From Candidatus Poribacteria bacterium (GTDB lineage Bacteria > Poribacteria > WGA-4E > WGA-3G), in NCBI GenBank assembly GCA_022827625.1, contig JAJEIE010000031.1, forward strand, positions 1-64,000: a stretch of 64,000 bases of DNA. Direction: 5' to 3'. Positions within the stretch are counted from its first letter, which is position 1. Every line of letters begins with the position of its first letter. The position numbers were made by a program, and so were the translations under genes. Under the pieces are notes generated by a model, which saw only the letters and a list, made by a program, of their open reading frames with translations, did no database searches and had not been told where the DNA came from. This document shows, piece after piece, positions 42,308 to 50,181 of the stretch.

Positions 42308-42426
42308 GGTGCGGTTTTGCGGCGTACTCACCTCGGTTCATGCCCCACGGCATGAATACCCGGGGAAGTGCATAAGCACTTCATACCGTTGATTCTGATT
42401 CATGCGACGTGCATTTTAACCGCACC
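42308..42426. mobile_element. Small inverted-repeat element with two internal hairpins (MITE-like)
   Basis: GGTGCGGTT (42308-42316) and its complement AACCGCACC (42418-42426) bracket about 119 bases with no gene. Inside are two perfect hairpins in a row: TTCATGCC-CCAC-GGCATGAA (42337-42356) and GAAGTGC-ATAA-GCACTTC (42365-42382). The layout suggests a non-autonomous element or structured RNA. No target duplication is obvious. Confidence 0.4.
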
Positions 42427-42531
42427 GAGCCACTCTCAATGAACTTGACAAAGACTTCAGACTTTGATAACATATTAACACTAAACAAGAAGTGTACCCC
42501 AATAAAGATAAACCTTTTAAGGAGGTCTGTG

Positions 42532-42762
42532 ATGAAGAATGCAAAACTGCAAAAGCAAGCTATGATGTTAATCGAGCGACTCCCAAATAAAAAACTCAAA
42601 GCTGCTATAGATTATATGACCTATCTTTATGACAAGGAAGCATGGGATGCAACACACGAACTGACAAGTAACACGGAAATCGTGAAAAGTTTAGAACGTG
42701 CGGAGGCCGATGAAAAGGCCGGCAGACTCAAAAGTTGGGATGATGTTAAGCGAAATTCTTAA
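42532..42762 (+). CDS. Small antitoxin-like protein, orphan
   Basis: 76 residues from ATG 42532 with a strong AAGGAGG ahead. MMLIERLPNKKLKAAIDYMTYLYDKEAWDATHEL, split by a loop, and the tail SLERAEADEKAGRLKSWDDV resemble DUF2281/RelB-type antitoxin partners that end in a toxin-binding acidic segment. No toxin gene follows; the next gene, 27 bases on, is a Gfo/Idh oxidoreductase. This is a second orphan antitoxin in the window. The assignment is by pattern. Confidence 0.65.
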   Translation: MKNAKLQKQAMMLIERLPNKKLKAAIDYMTYLYDKEAWDATHELTSNTEIVKSLERAEADEKAGRLKSWDDVKRNS

Positions 42763-42789
42763 ATGTATCACCTTACAAAGGAGATAACC

Positions 42790-43839
42790 ATGCCACGTAC
42801 ATATAAAGCCTGTCTCATCGGATGCGGACGGATGGGCGCAACCATCGACGATGAAGTTGAAGGCCGCGCCGATGCCTTTATTTGGCAACCCTTCTCACAC
42901 GCAGCCGCCGCTGTTGCCTGTGAACGAACAGATCTCGTCGCTGTCTCCGATGTTTTCGCTGAGAAAGCAGAAGCGATCCGACAACGCTACGGAGCCGAGC
43001 GCGCCTATACAGACTATCAAGAGATGATCGAAAAAGAGAAACCCGACATCGTCTGTATCGCCACGCGTCCGGGTCCACACCCCGACATGACTGTCTTTGC
43101 CGCTGAGAACGGAGTCAAAGGTATCTACTGTGAAAAACCGCTCTGCTGCTCCATGGAAGAGGCAGACATCATGGTAGACATCGTCCAAAAACACGGGGTC
43201 AAATTCAACTACGGCACGCAGCGTCGCTACATGCCGATCTATCGTAAAGTGCGCGAACTCGTCGATGCAGGTGAAATCGGTCGGGTCTTATGTTCCATCG
43301 CACAATACGGCGCCGGTTCCGCGCTCTGGGGCTTGACCCACGCCGCTGATATGCTCCTCTTCCTCGCCGGTGATCCAGAGGTCGACTTTGTGCAAGGTGC
43401 CATTATATGCGAAGATTCAGATTGGGACGGTAACCGCCTTAACGCCGATCCCGGTATCGCTTGTGGTTACATCCGTTACGCCAATGGGGTCCACGGCTAC
43501 AACACCGCAGGTACGGGACCCGAATACGAGGTCTGCGGCACGGACGGCAAAATCCGTATTCAGAACAACAGCCGGGAAATCCAGTTCCGTAAAAAGGACG
43601 GCTCTTTCTTTGAAGAAGTCCCCTTTCCAGAAACCTCTCGCGCAACCGGCACTGTCATGGGTATTACCGACATCGCCGAAGCACTCGACGAGGATCGCGA
43701 GACCAAGGGACCTGTCCACCTTGCGCGGCGCAGTCAAGAGACGCTCATGGGCATGATTGAATCACATCGACTCGGCGGCAAGCACATCTCACTCCCCATG
43801 GAAAACCGTTCTCTCTACGTTACCAGAGACAACTGGTAA
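42790..43839 (+). CDS. Gfo/Idh/MocA family oxidoreductase (3)
   Basis: 349 residues from ATG 42790, behind AAAGGAG. The Rossmann motif is KACLIGCGRMGATIDDEVEG, the catalytic segment GIYCEKPLCCSMEEADIM, then NYGTQRRYMPIYRKV. The dinucleotide loop after GCGRMG is extended and acidic, unlike the other two family members here. It closes the plus-strand catabolic-looking cluster. Substrate unknown; NAD(P)-linked oxidation of a sugar or sugar acid is likely. Confidence 0.9.
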   Translation: MPRTYKACLIGCGRMGATIDDEVEGRADAFIWQPFSHAAAAVACERTDLVAVSDVFAEKAEAIRQRYGAERAYTDYQEMIEKEKPDIVCIATRPGPHPDMTVFAAENGVKGIYCEKPLCCSMEEADIMVDIVQKHGVKFNYGTQRRYMPIYRKVRELVDAGEIGRVLCSIAQYGAGSALWGLTHAADMLLFLAGDPEVDFVQGAIICEDSDWDGNRLNADPGIACGYIRYANGVHGYNTAGTGPEYEVCGTDGKIRIQNNSREIQFRKKDGSFFEEVPFPETSRATGTVMGITDIAEALDEDRETKGPVHLARRSQETLMGMIESHRLGGKHISLPMENRSLYVTRDNW

Positions 43840-43868
43840 TCAGTTCGCTCACTTCAAATCAACGCTAT

Positions 43869-43971
43869 GAAGTCCGTATGGACTTCACTGCGCTTTCAGT
43901 TATCGGTTATCAGTTAAGAGAGTTATCGTTTAAGGAAATCTCTTGTAACTGATAACTGACGACTGACAACT
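43869..43971. repeat. Palindrome and GTTATCAGTT-type repeats
   Basis: A perfect GAAGTCC-GTAT-GGACTTC palindrome (43869-43886) is followed by repeated CAGTTATC/GGTTATCAGTTA units. Their imperfect inverted copy TAACTGATAACTGACGACTG comes next. The 144-base gap before moxR holds no gene. Confidence 0.55.
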
Positions 43972-43983
43972 ATTCACCCAAAC

Positions 43984-44967
43984 ATGAACTTAGAGACCCA
44001 AATCCAGCAATTCCGAGAAACCTTTTACAACGTCAAAGCCGAAGTCCAAAAGCGCATCGTCGGTCAAGACGCGATTATTGAAGGTGTCCTCCTCTGTTTA
44101 CTCGCCAACGGGCACGCCCTCCTTGAAGGCATCCCCGGCCTAGGCAAAACACAACTCATCCACACCCTCAGCGAAGCACTTAATCTCTCCTTCAAACGCA
44201 TCCAATTCACACCAGATATGATGCCCTCCGACATCACAGGTACAACGCTCCTCGTCGAAGATGAACACGGCAGAAGGCAATTTGAGTTCCAAGAGGGACC
44301 CATTTTTTCACAACTCATCCTCGCCGACGAAATCAACCGTGCGACACCCCGCACGCAATCCGCACTCCTTGAAGCGATGCAGGAACGCACTGTCACCGTC
44401 GGACGCACCAGCCATACGTTAGAAGAACCGTTCTGCGTTTTAGCGACACAAAACCCACTGGAGATGGAAGGCACCTATCCGCTCCCAGAAGCACAACTCG
44501 ATCGCTTTCTCTTCAAACTCCTCATCGACTTCCCAAGTGAAGACGAGATCGTCGAAATCCTACGCCGCACGACATCCGGCACCGACATCACGATAGATAA
44601 AGTGACGGATGCCGCAACGCTAAACGAAATGCGCCGACTCGTTCCACAAGTTATCATCGCCGAGCATGTCGAACGCCACATCATCAGACTCGTTCGCGCC
44701 ACACACCCCAATTCCGAGGACGCACCAGAGATTGTGAAAAATTATGTCCATCTCGGCGCAGGGATCCGGAGTGTCCAAGCCATCGCCTTGACCGCCAAAA
44801 TCAATGCACTCCTCGACGAACGCTACAACGTCGCCTTTACAGATATTGATGCCGTGTTACTCCCCGCCCTCCGTCACCGTATCCTCCTGAACTTTGAAGG
44901 ACAAGGTGAGGGTATCGAACCTGATACGATTGTTAGCGAGGTCCAAAACGCGCTTTCGGAGAGGTAG
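43984..44967 (+). CDS. MoxR family AAA+ ATPase
   Basis: 327 residues. Walker A GIPGLGKTQ (about 44-52), Walker B ILADEINRA, sensor LATQNPLEMEGTYPLPEAQLD split across a loop, and the C-terminal lid with GAGIRSVQAIALTAKI match MoxR ATPases. These act as chaperones that help insert metals or assemble complexes, usually beside DUF58 and von Willebrand A genes. Here the next gene is a Fic gene, so the usual partners are missing from the window. The ATPase motifs look fully functional. Confidence 0.92.
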   Translation: MNLETQIQQFRETFYNVKAEVQKRIVGQDAIIEGVLLCLLANGHALLEGIPGLGKTQLIHTLSEALNLSFKRIQFTPDMMPSDITGTTLLVEDEHGRRQFEFQEGPIFSQLILADEINRATPRTQSALLEAMQERTVTVGRTSHTLEEPFCVLATQNPLEMEGTYPLPEAQLDRFLFKLLIDFPSEDEIVEILRRTTSGTDITIDKVTDAATLNEMRRLVPQVIIAEHVERHIIRLVRATHPNSEDAPEIVKNYVHLGAGIRSVQAIALTAKINALLDERYNVAFTDIDAVLLPALRHRILLNFEGQGEGIEPDTIVSEVQNALSER

Positions 44968-44990
44968 AACCGTCTTATATTATCACTTTT

Positions 44991-45059
44991 CATAATATAG
45001 AATTTTATATTATGAAAAACTCCTAAAAATCAAAATATAGAATTCCATATTACGAAAAA
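44991..45059 (+). promoter_or_regulatory. Twin palindromic operator-like repeats before the Fic gene
   Basis: Two 29-base direct repeats start at 44991 and 45031, exactly 40 bases apart, with 25 of 29 bases equal. The first is a perfect 9-bp palindrome CATAATATA/TATATTATG around GAATTT; the second is near-palindromic around GAATTC. A four-turn spacing on one DNA face suits cooperative repressor binding, and they lie just before the Fic start. Confidence 0.55.
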
Positions 45060-45075
45060 TTGAGACAATCACAAC

Positions 45076-46202
45076 ATGAAAAAATTTACAGCAGGTAAAT
45101 ACAAACAACAACAAGAATATAGAAGTTTCACCCCTTCCTTTATAAATAACCGTTTTATCTGGGATAATCCACAGATAGATGTTCTGTTAGAAAAAGCAGG
45201 CCGGCTTTTAGGTGAATTAAACGCCTACGCGGAACTCATACCCGATGTCGATTTTTTCATCCGAATGAAGGTTGTCAAAGAAGCGAGAGACTCTAATCTT
45301 ATTGAAGGCACCAAAACTGAACTTGATGATGTCCTGCTACCGCAAGAGGAGATTAATCCAGGGAAACGAGATGATTGGGACGAAGTCCAGAATTATATCA
45401 AAGCGATGAACTTCGCTATAGCCAAATTACCCGAACCGCCACTTTGTCTGAGGCTTCTAAAGGATGCACACAAGATCTTGCTCTCCGGTGTCCGGGGGCA
45501 ACACAGAGCTCCTGGAGAAATTCGTAAGAGTCAAAACTGGATTGGTGGTTCAACACCTTCTAACGCATTTTTGTCCCACCCTCCGCAGCAGAAGTTCCAG
45601 ATCTTTTAAGCGACTTGGAAAAATTCTGGCACAATCAATCACTACAGATCCCAATGTTGATCAAAATCGCGATTACACACTACCAGTTTGAAACTATTCA
45701 TCCTTTTCTGGATGGAAATGGCAGGTGCGGAAGGCTGTTAATTGTCCTGCAGCTCCTTGATGCCCAGATATTGCAAAAGCCAGTGTTCTATATGTCCACC
45801 TTTTTTGAAAGACATAGGGCTTCTTACTACGACTCGCTCTCTATAGTCCGTACATCAAATGATCTGGAACAGTGGATTACCTTTTTTTTAACCGGTGTCG
45901 CTGACACCGCACAACATAGCATTGAGATATTCCGGGAAATTATCTCGCTCCGTCAAGAATATGAAGAACAAATCTTAACGCTCGGTTCCAGGGCGAAAAA
46001 TGCTCATAAATTGCTTCGGTGCATGTTTGCGCAGCCAATAGTCAACGCGAAATTAGCCACAAAGGAATTAGGTATGGCTTTTTCAAGCACAAACCTACTT
46101 CTAAAATCCTTGACTGACCTCGGTATACTAAAGGAAGTTACCGGCTTTTCTCGCAACCGCCTTTTCGCCTTAGAGAAATACCTGAATCTCTTTAGAAGTT
46201 AG
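45076..46202 (+). pseudogene. Fic family protein with C-terminal winged helix, frameshifted
   Basis: Two frames together make one Fic protein of about 375 residues. The first (45076-45609) carries the DUF4172-like N-terminus, the inhibitory-helix-like NLIEGTKTE and NWIGGSTPSNAF. The second continues with ITHYQFETIHPFLDGNGRCG, the intact catalytic Fic motif, and a C-terminal winged helix (ATKELGMAFSSTNLLLKSL). The break is at TTTTT (45568-45572): adding one T restores VPPSAAEVPDLLSDLEKF. Fic enzymes AMPylate target proteins. It is either a recent mutation, slippage or an assembly error; both halves are otherwise undamaged. Confidence 0.85.
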
Positions 46203-46216
46203 CGGAATCTACCGCT

Positions 46217-46238
46217 GGCGAGGTCTCCTAACCTCGCC
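46217..46238. repeat. Palindromic repeat (GCGAGGTT family), second copy
   Basis: GGCGAGGT and ACCTCGCC form a perfect 8-bp stem with a CTCCTA loop, 14 bases after the Fic stop. It is related to the hairpin at 4017-4036, which also follows a gene end. Confidence 0.6.
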
Positions 46239-46328
46239 TCTGGCCTTCCTAACTTTTCTTGACAACCAGGCTCGAAAATGTTAGACTTAAATTATAGTGA
46301 ATTCCACAATTAATTGGACACTTCTATT

Positions 46329-46387
46329 GTAGCGCAAACTGTTAGTTTGCGTGCAAATCCTAAACACAAACTAACAGTTTGTGGTAC
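46329..46387. repeat. Paired-hairpin repeat (CAAACTGTTAGTTTG family), copy 1
   Basis: Two hairpins of opposite orientation: CGCAAACT-GTT-AGTTTGCG (46333-46351) and CACAAACT-AAC-AGTTTGTG (46365-46383), flanked by GTAG and GTAC. A copy with the arms exchanged lies at 50067-50122. Confidence 0.75.
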
Positions 46388-46491
46388 AAATGTTCACATA
46401 TTTTCGGGCTTTACTATAAGCTGACACAAACATGATAGCAATCACACCACCACAGTAGCCAGCGGAACGATAAAGCACCGGAGAAAAAGAA

Positions 46492-46995
46492 ATGGATTTC
46501 AGCTGGACGACAATCAGTCTCATAGATATAGGGATATTTAGCTTGAGCATAATTGCTCTGGCTACCGGATGGCTCGTTAGAAAGCACGCAGACAAACGAT
46601 ATAACGCCCTTCAACAAGAATATGGAAGCCTGCAGCAAGAACACAACAACCTTCAACAGAGGCATAACGCCCTGCAGCAAGAACACAACAACCTTCAACA
46701 GAGGCATAACGCCCTTCAACAAGAACATGTAACTCTTCAGGAGGCGTTCAGTAGTTTTCAAAGCGCTGCTGACCAACGCTACAACGCACTTCAACAAGAA
46801 CATGAAGCCTTAAAAGAGGAAAACGCAACCCTCCGATCCGCGGTCGATGCGCTCACCACAGAACAAAAAGCACTCCAAAGTGCACACGACCGTTTGTCCG
46901 GACGACACGACGAACTCGTTGAAAGAGTGATGCCAGTCTTTGAAATATTAGCGCGTGAAAAACTAATGGAAATAAACGCTCGCAGTGAAAACTGA
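46492..46995 (+). CDS. Membrane-anchored coiled-coil protein with tandem repeats
   Basis: 167 residues. One N-terminal membrane span (SLIDIGIFSLSIIALATGWLV, split by a short turn) is followed by a Gln/His/Asn-rich coiled coil built of heptads such as LQQEHNNLQQRHNA, which is repeated exactly at DNA level. The tail SGRHDELVERVMPVFEILAR is helical. It should be held in the inner membrane with the coil outside or inside the cell, perhaps as a spacer or oligomer. GGAG lies in the leader. No family is recognised. Confidence 0.6.
   Translation: MDFSWTTISLIDIGIFSLSIIALATGWLVRKHADKRYNALQQEYGSLQQEHNNLQQRHNALQQEHNNLQQRHNALQQEHVTLQEAFSSFQSAADQRYNALQQEHEALKEENATLRSAVDALTTEQKALQSAHDRLSGRHDELVERVMPVFEILAREKLMEINARSEN
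46631..46714 (+). repeat. Perfect 42-bp tandem duplication in the coiled-coil gene
   Basis: Bases 46631-46672 and 46673-46714 are identical. Each unit encodes 14 residues, exactly two heptads, so copy-number change keeps the coiled-coil register. Confidence 0.9.
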
Positions 46996-47045
46996 ACGCG
47001 TCCACATTATTCATAGGACTTACGCGTTTCCTCAATACTTTTCCC

Positions 47046-47074
47046 TTGCCACTCCCCACCAATTATGCTAAAAT
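47046..47074 (+). promoter_or_regulatory. Promoter of the GlcD-type gene, near-leaderless
   Basis: TTGCCA and TAAAAT are 17 bases apart, with TGC just before the -10 box (extended -10). The ATG begins 9 bases after the -10, so transcription would start about at the start codon. Confidence 0.55.
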
Positions 47075-47083
47075 TCACATAGT

Positions 47084-48469
47084 ATGAATCAACACAATTT
47101 AAAATACGCACATAAAGAACTCAGTGCCTTGCTCGGCACACGTTTCAGCACAGATAACACCGTTCGAGACGCGCATGCACGCGATGCTTCCTATCACCGA
47201 GGTGCGCTGCCAGATGCCGTCGTTTTCCCGAAAACCAACACCGAAGTCGCCGAAACCGTCAAAATCTGTGCGAAATATAAAACACCCATCGTCCCCTACG
47301 GCACTGGAACCGGGGTCGAAGGTGCTGTTGTCGCAACCGAAAGCACGCTCTGCATCGCACTCAACAAGATGAATCGCATCCTCCGCGTCAGCAAAGACGA
47401 TAGAGATGCCACCGTCCAAGCCGGTGTGACGCGTATGCAATTGAACACACATCTCACAGAGATAGGGACACAACTCCACTTCTCCGTCGATCCGGGAGCT
47501 GATGCTTCATTAGGCGGAATGGTTGCAACACGCGCCTCTGGCACGAGTGCCGTCCGATACGGCACAATGCTTGATAACGTCCTCGGTCTGACCGTTGTCA
47601 CCGCCGATAGCACGATTGTCCATACAGGCAGCAGGGCGCGGAAATCCGCCGCAGGCTACGACCTCACGCGTCTCTTTATCGGTTCAGAGGGGACACTGGG
47701 AATTATTACCGAAATCACGCTTAAATTAACACGGTTTCCCGAAGCAGTCGCCGCCGCTGTCTGTGCGTTTCCAAGTGTAGACGCAGCCGTAAATACCGTC
47801 ATCAAACTCATGGATACCGGCATTAGTATCGCTCGCATCGAACTCTTAGATGAACTTCAGATGGACGCTGTCAACAGATATGCCGGGTTAACTTATGAAG
47901 TCGCGCCGACCCTATTTTTTGAGTTTCACGGATCCGAGAACACCGTCGCAGAAAGCTCAGAGATTGCCGGTAAAATCGCAGCAGCACACGGTAGTGGCGA
48001 CTTCCGATGGGCAACAGACGAAAACGAACGTAAGAAACTCTGGCAAGCCCGATACGATAGCTACTACGCAGCACTCAACCGTCGTCCCGGTGCTGTCGGT
48101 TATGTCACCGATGCCTGCGTTCCAATCACCCGACTTGCCGAGTGTATCGCCAAAACGAAAGGACTGCTTGAGCAATCAAGCCTTCCCACAACAATGCTCG
48201 GACACGTCGGAGACGGAAATTTTCACGTCGTCTTCGCGCTCGAACCCGATAACAGAGACGAGTTAGCAGAGGCACAGCAACTCAGTCATCAAATCGTAGA
48301 CATCGCTCTAAAAATGGACGGCACTTGCACCGGTGAACACGGGGTCGGCGTCGGTAAACGGAACGCCTTAGCGAAAGAACATGGAGCGGCAGTCGACTTA
48401 ATGCGTGCTATCAAACACGCTTTAGATCCCTTAAATCTAATGAACCCGGGTAAAGTTTTTCGAGTATAA
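47084..48469 (+). CDS. FAD-linked oxidase, GlcD/D-lactate dehydrogenase type
   Basis: 461 residues. The FAD-binding type 4 domain has PYGTGTGVEGAVVATE and FSVDPGADASLGGMVATRAS with the pyrophosphate-binding GGMVATRA turn. The C-terminal oxidase domain has MLGHVGDGNFHVVF and CTGEHGVGVGKR with catalytic His residues, ending MNPGKVF. It should oxidise D-lactate, glycolate or another 2-hydroxyacid. No GlcE or GlcF partner follows. A 2-hydroxyacid dehydrogenase gene lies two genes downstream. The promoter implies a leaderless or nearly leaderless mRNA, and no Shine-Dalgarno is seen. Confidence 0.92.
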   Translation: MNQHNLKYAHKELSALLGTRFSTDNTVRDAHARDASYHRGALPDAVVFPKTNTEVAETVKICAKYKTPIVPYGTGTGVEGAVVATESTLCIALNKMNRILRVSKDDRDATVQAGVTRMQLNTHLTEIGTQLHFSVDPGADASLGGMVATRASGTSAVRYGTMLDNVLGLTVVTADSTIVHTGSRARKSAAGYDLTRLFIGSEGTLGIITEITLKLTRFPEAVAAAVCAFPSVDAAVNTVIKLMDTGISIARIELLDELQMDAVNRYAGLTYEVAPTLFFEFHGSENTVAESSEIAGKIAAAHGSGDFRWATDENERKKLWQARYDSYYAALNRRPGAVGYVTDACVPITRLAECIAKTKGLLEQSSLPTTMLGHVGDGNFHVVFALEPDNRDELAEAQQLSHQIVDIALKMDGTCTGEHGVGVGKRNALAKEHGAAVDLMRAIKHALDPLNLMNPGKVFRV

Positions 48470-48491
48470 CAAACTTAAGGAGAAACTTCTT

Positions 48492-48944
48492 ATGAAAAAC
48501 CTGATTTTCATAGGGATATTGCTAATCTTCACCACATCCGCTTTTGCGGAACTCACCGACTCAGATCTCCAAAGGATTCGGGAGATTGTTAAAGTTGAGG
48601 TAGTCAGTTCGGAACAACGGCTCCGAGCGGAAATGACTGCAGCAATCAAGGCTTCTGAAAAACGGATGATAGAATACCAAGACATAAAATTGACAGGGTT
48701 GGACAAACGTGTGGATCTTCTCTCTTCGTTGCTAATAGGCATAATGGCATTGATTGTGTTAGCGGTTGGGGCCCCACAACTCATCCTTGCTTACAGACAG
48801 CGCAAACACGAACAACAACTAAACGCAATTCAGGAACTCCGTGCAGCGTACGAAGATGTCTTGGTCCAACTCAAAGAACTAAAGTCAGAGAATGAAGCCA
48901 TCAAACAGCATCTCTCGGCACAACCCGAACATCACAGTTCATAA
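48492..48944 (+). CDS. Secreted/membrane coiled-coil protein of unknown function
   Basis: 150 residues. A signal peptide ends at SAFA-EL, then comes a periplasmic helical segment (LQRIREIVKVEVVSSEQRLR). One membrane span (LLSSLLIGIMALIVLAVGA) leads to a charged C-terminal coiled coil (VLVQLKELKSENEAIKQHL). AAGGAG precedes the ATG. It lies 22 bases behind the GlcD-type gene. No family is recognised; the layout suggests a membrane sensor or scaffold, but nothing shows the role. Confidence 0.65.
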   Translation: MKNLIFIGILLIFTTSAFAELTDSDLQRIREIVKVEVVSSEQRLRAEMTAAIKASEKRMIEYQDIKLTGLDKRVDLLSSLLIGIMALIVLAVGAPQLILAYRQRKHEQQLNAIQELRAAYEDVLVQLKELKSENEAIKQHLSAQPEHHSS

Positions 48945-48979
48945 TCTCATGTTTCGTGAGGCATACCGTAAGCAAAAAT

Positions 48980-49996
48980 ATGCAAAACGACTGGAAAATT
49001 CTCATAACCGATTACGCATGGCCCTCTATAGAACCGGAACGACAGGTACTGGCTGAAATCGGGGCGGAACTCATCGCCGCGGAGACCGGGGACGAACCTG
49101 AACTCCTCACCCTCGCGCCGATGATGGACGGCATCCTCACCTGTTGGAAACCCGTTCGCGAGCCGGTCATTGCCGCCGCTGAAAAATGTCAAATTATCGG
49201 GCGATGTGGCATCGGACTCGATAACATCGACGTGGAAGCCGCTACGGAACACGGCATCGTTGTTACCAACGTCCCCGCCTACTGTATCGATGAGGTTTCC
49301 GACCATGCGATGGGGCTGCTGTTGGCGTGCGCCCGAAAAGTCTCACGTTTCAATCGGGCTACCCGGGACGGTATATGGGAGCAGAACATCGGACCAGCGA
49401 TGTATAGACTCCGAGGCAAAACACTCGGGGTCGTCGGATTTGGACGGATTGCGAGATCCATTGTACCAAAAGCGAAAGGGTTTGGACTGACAGTCAACGT
49501 ATGTTCGCCACGTACCGACTCAGCATTAATTCAGGAGCACGGTGCACAAAAGGTTTCGTTTCCAGAACTCCTCACAACCTCAGATTTTATCACGATCCAC
49601 ACACCCCTGACCCCAGAGACACGCTATATGTTCAGTTACGCTGAGTTTCGGGCGATGAAACCGACGGCATACTTAATCAACACAGCGCGTGGCGGTATCG
49701 TAGACACCACGGCACTCACCACCGCACTCCGTAACGCTGAAATTGCTGGTGCCGGGTTGGATGTCCTGGAAACAGAACCGCCTGAAGAAAACGAAGAACT
49801 ACTCACACTTGAGAATGCCATCGTCACACCGCACGCCGCTTTTATCTCAGAGGAATCCATTCTTGATCTTGAGGTTGCCGCTGCAACATGTGTCGCAGAA
49901 GTGCTAACAGGAAAACTGCCAGAATCCGTTGTGAACCCATCGGTGTTGGAACAACCCAACCTCCGAGCAAAATCACTCGCGCAAAGGATTTCATAA
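48980..49996 (+). CDS. D-isomer-specific 2-hydroxyacid dehydrogenase (phosphoglycerate dehydrogenase-like)
   Basis: 338 residues from ATG 48980; a GTG at 48956 is a less likely start. The NAD motif GVVGFGRIARSIV and catalytic residues Arg in NTARGGIVD, Glu in LETEPPEE and His in IVTPHAAF are all present, as is CGIGLDNIDVEAATEHGI early on. No C-terminal ACT domain is present, so it is the short type. It could oxidise 3-phosphoglycerate or reduce a 2-keto acid. The GlcD-type gene upstream suggests linked hydroxyacid metabolism. Confidence 0.9.
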   Translation: MQNDWKILITDYAWPSIEPERQVLAEIGAELIAAETGDEPELLTLAPMMDGILTCWKPVREPVIAAAEKCQIIGRCGIGLDNIDVEAATEHGIVVTNVPAYCIDEVSDHAMGLLLACARKVSRFNRATRDGIWEQNIGPAMYRLRGKTLGVVGFGRIARSIVPKAKGFGLTVNVCSPRTDSALIQEHGAQKVSFPELLTTSDFITIHTPLTPETRYMFSYAEFRAMKPTAYLINTARGGIVDTTALTTALRNAEIAGAGLDVLETEPPEENEELLTLENAIVTPHAAFISEESILDLEVAAATCVAEVLTGKLPESVVNPSVLEQPNLRAKSLAQRIS

Positions 49997-50066
49997 GTAA
50001 CATCATTTCACCTTAAACATTTCGTATGTGATAAGGGTTGCATTTTGTGTGTCAAAGACATAAGCT

Positions 50067-50122
50067 GTAGCACAAACTGTTAGTTTGTGGTGGACACTGC
50101 GCAAACTAACAGTTTGCGCTAC
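50067..50122. repeat. Paired-hairpin repeat (CAAACTGTTAGTTTG family), copy 2
   Basis: CACAAACT-GTT-AGTTTGTG (50071-50089) and CGCAAACT-AAC-AGTTTGCG (50100-50118), flanked by GTAG and CTAC. Compared with 46329-46387 the CG- and CA-type arms are swapped, and paired bases change together. Confidence 0.75.
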
Positions 50123-50181
50123 GAGCAGGACTTTTTATCGAGCTCACGCTAAATATAAATCGCAATAGAAGGAGAATTATA

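Noticed and set aside
45615-46202. Second Fic frame as a separate gene
   Set aside because: It starts in the middle of the Fic core, and adding one T at 45568-45572 joins it to the preceding frame into one normal protein.
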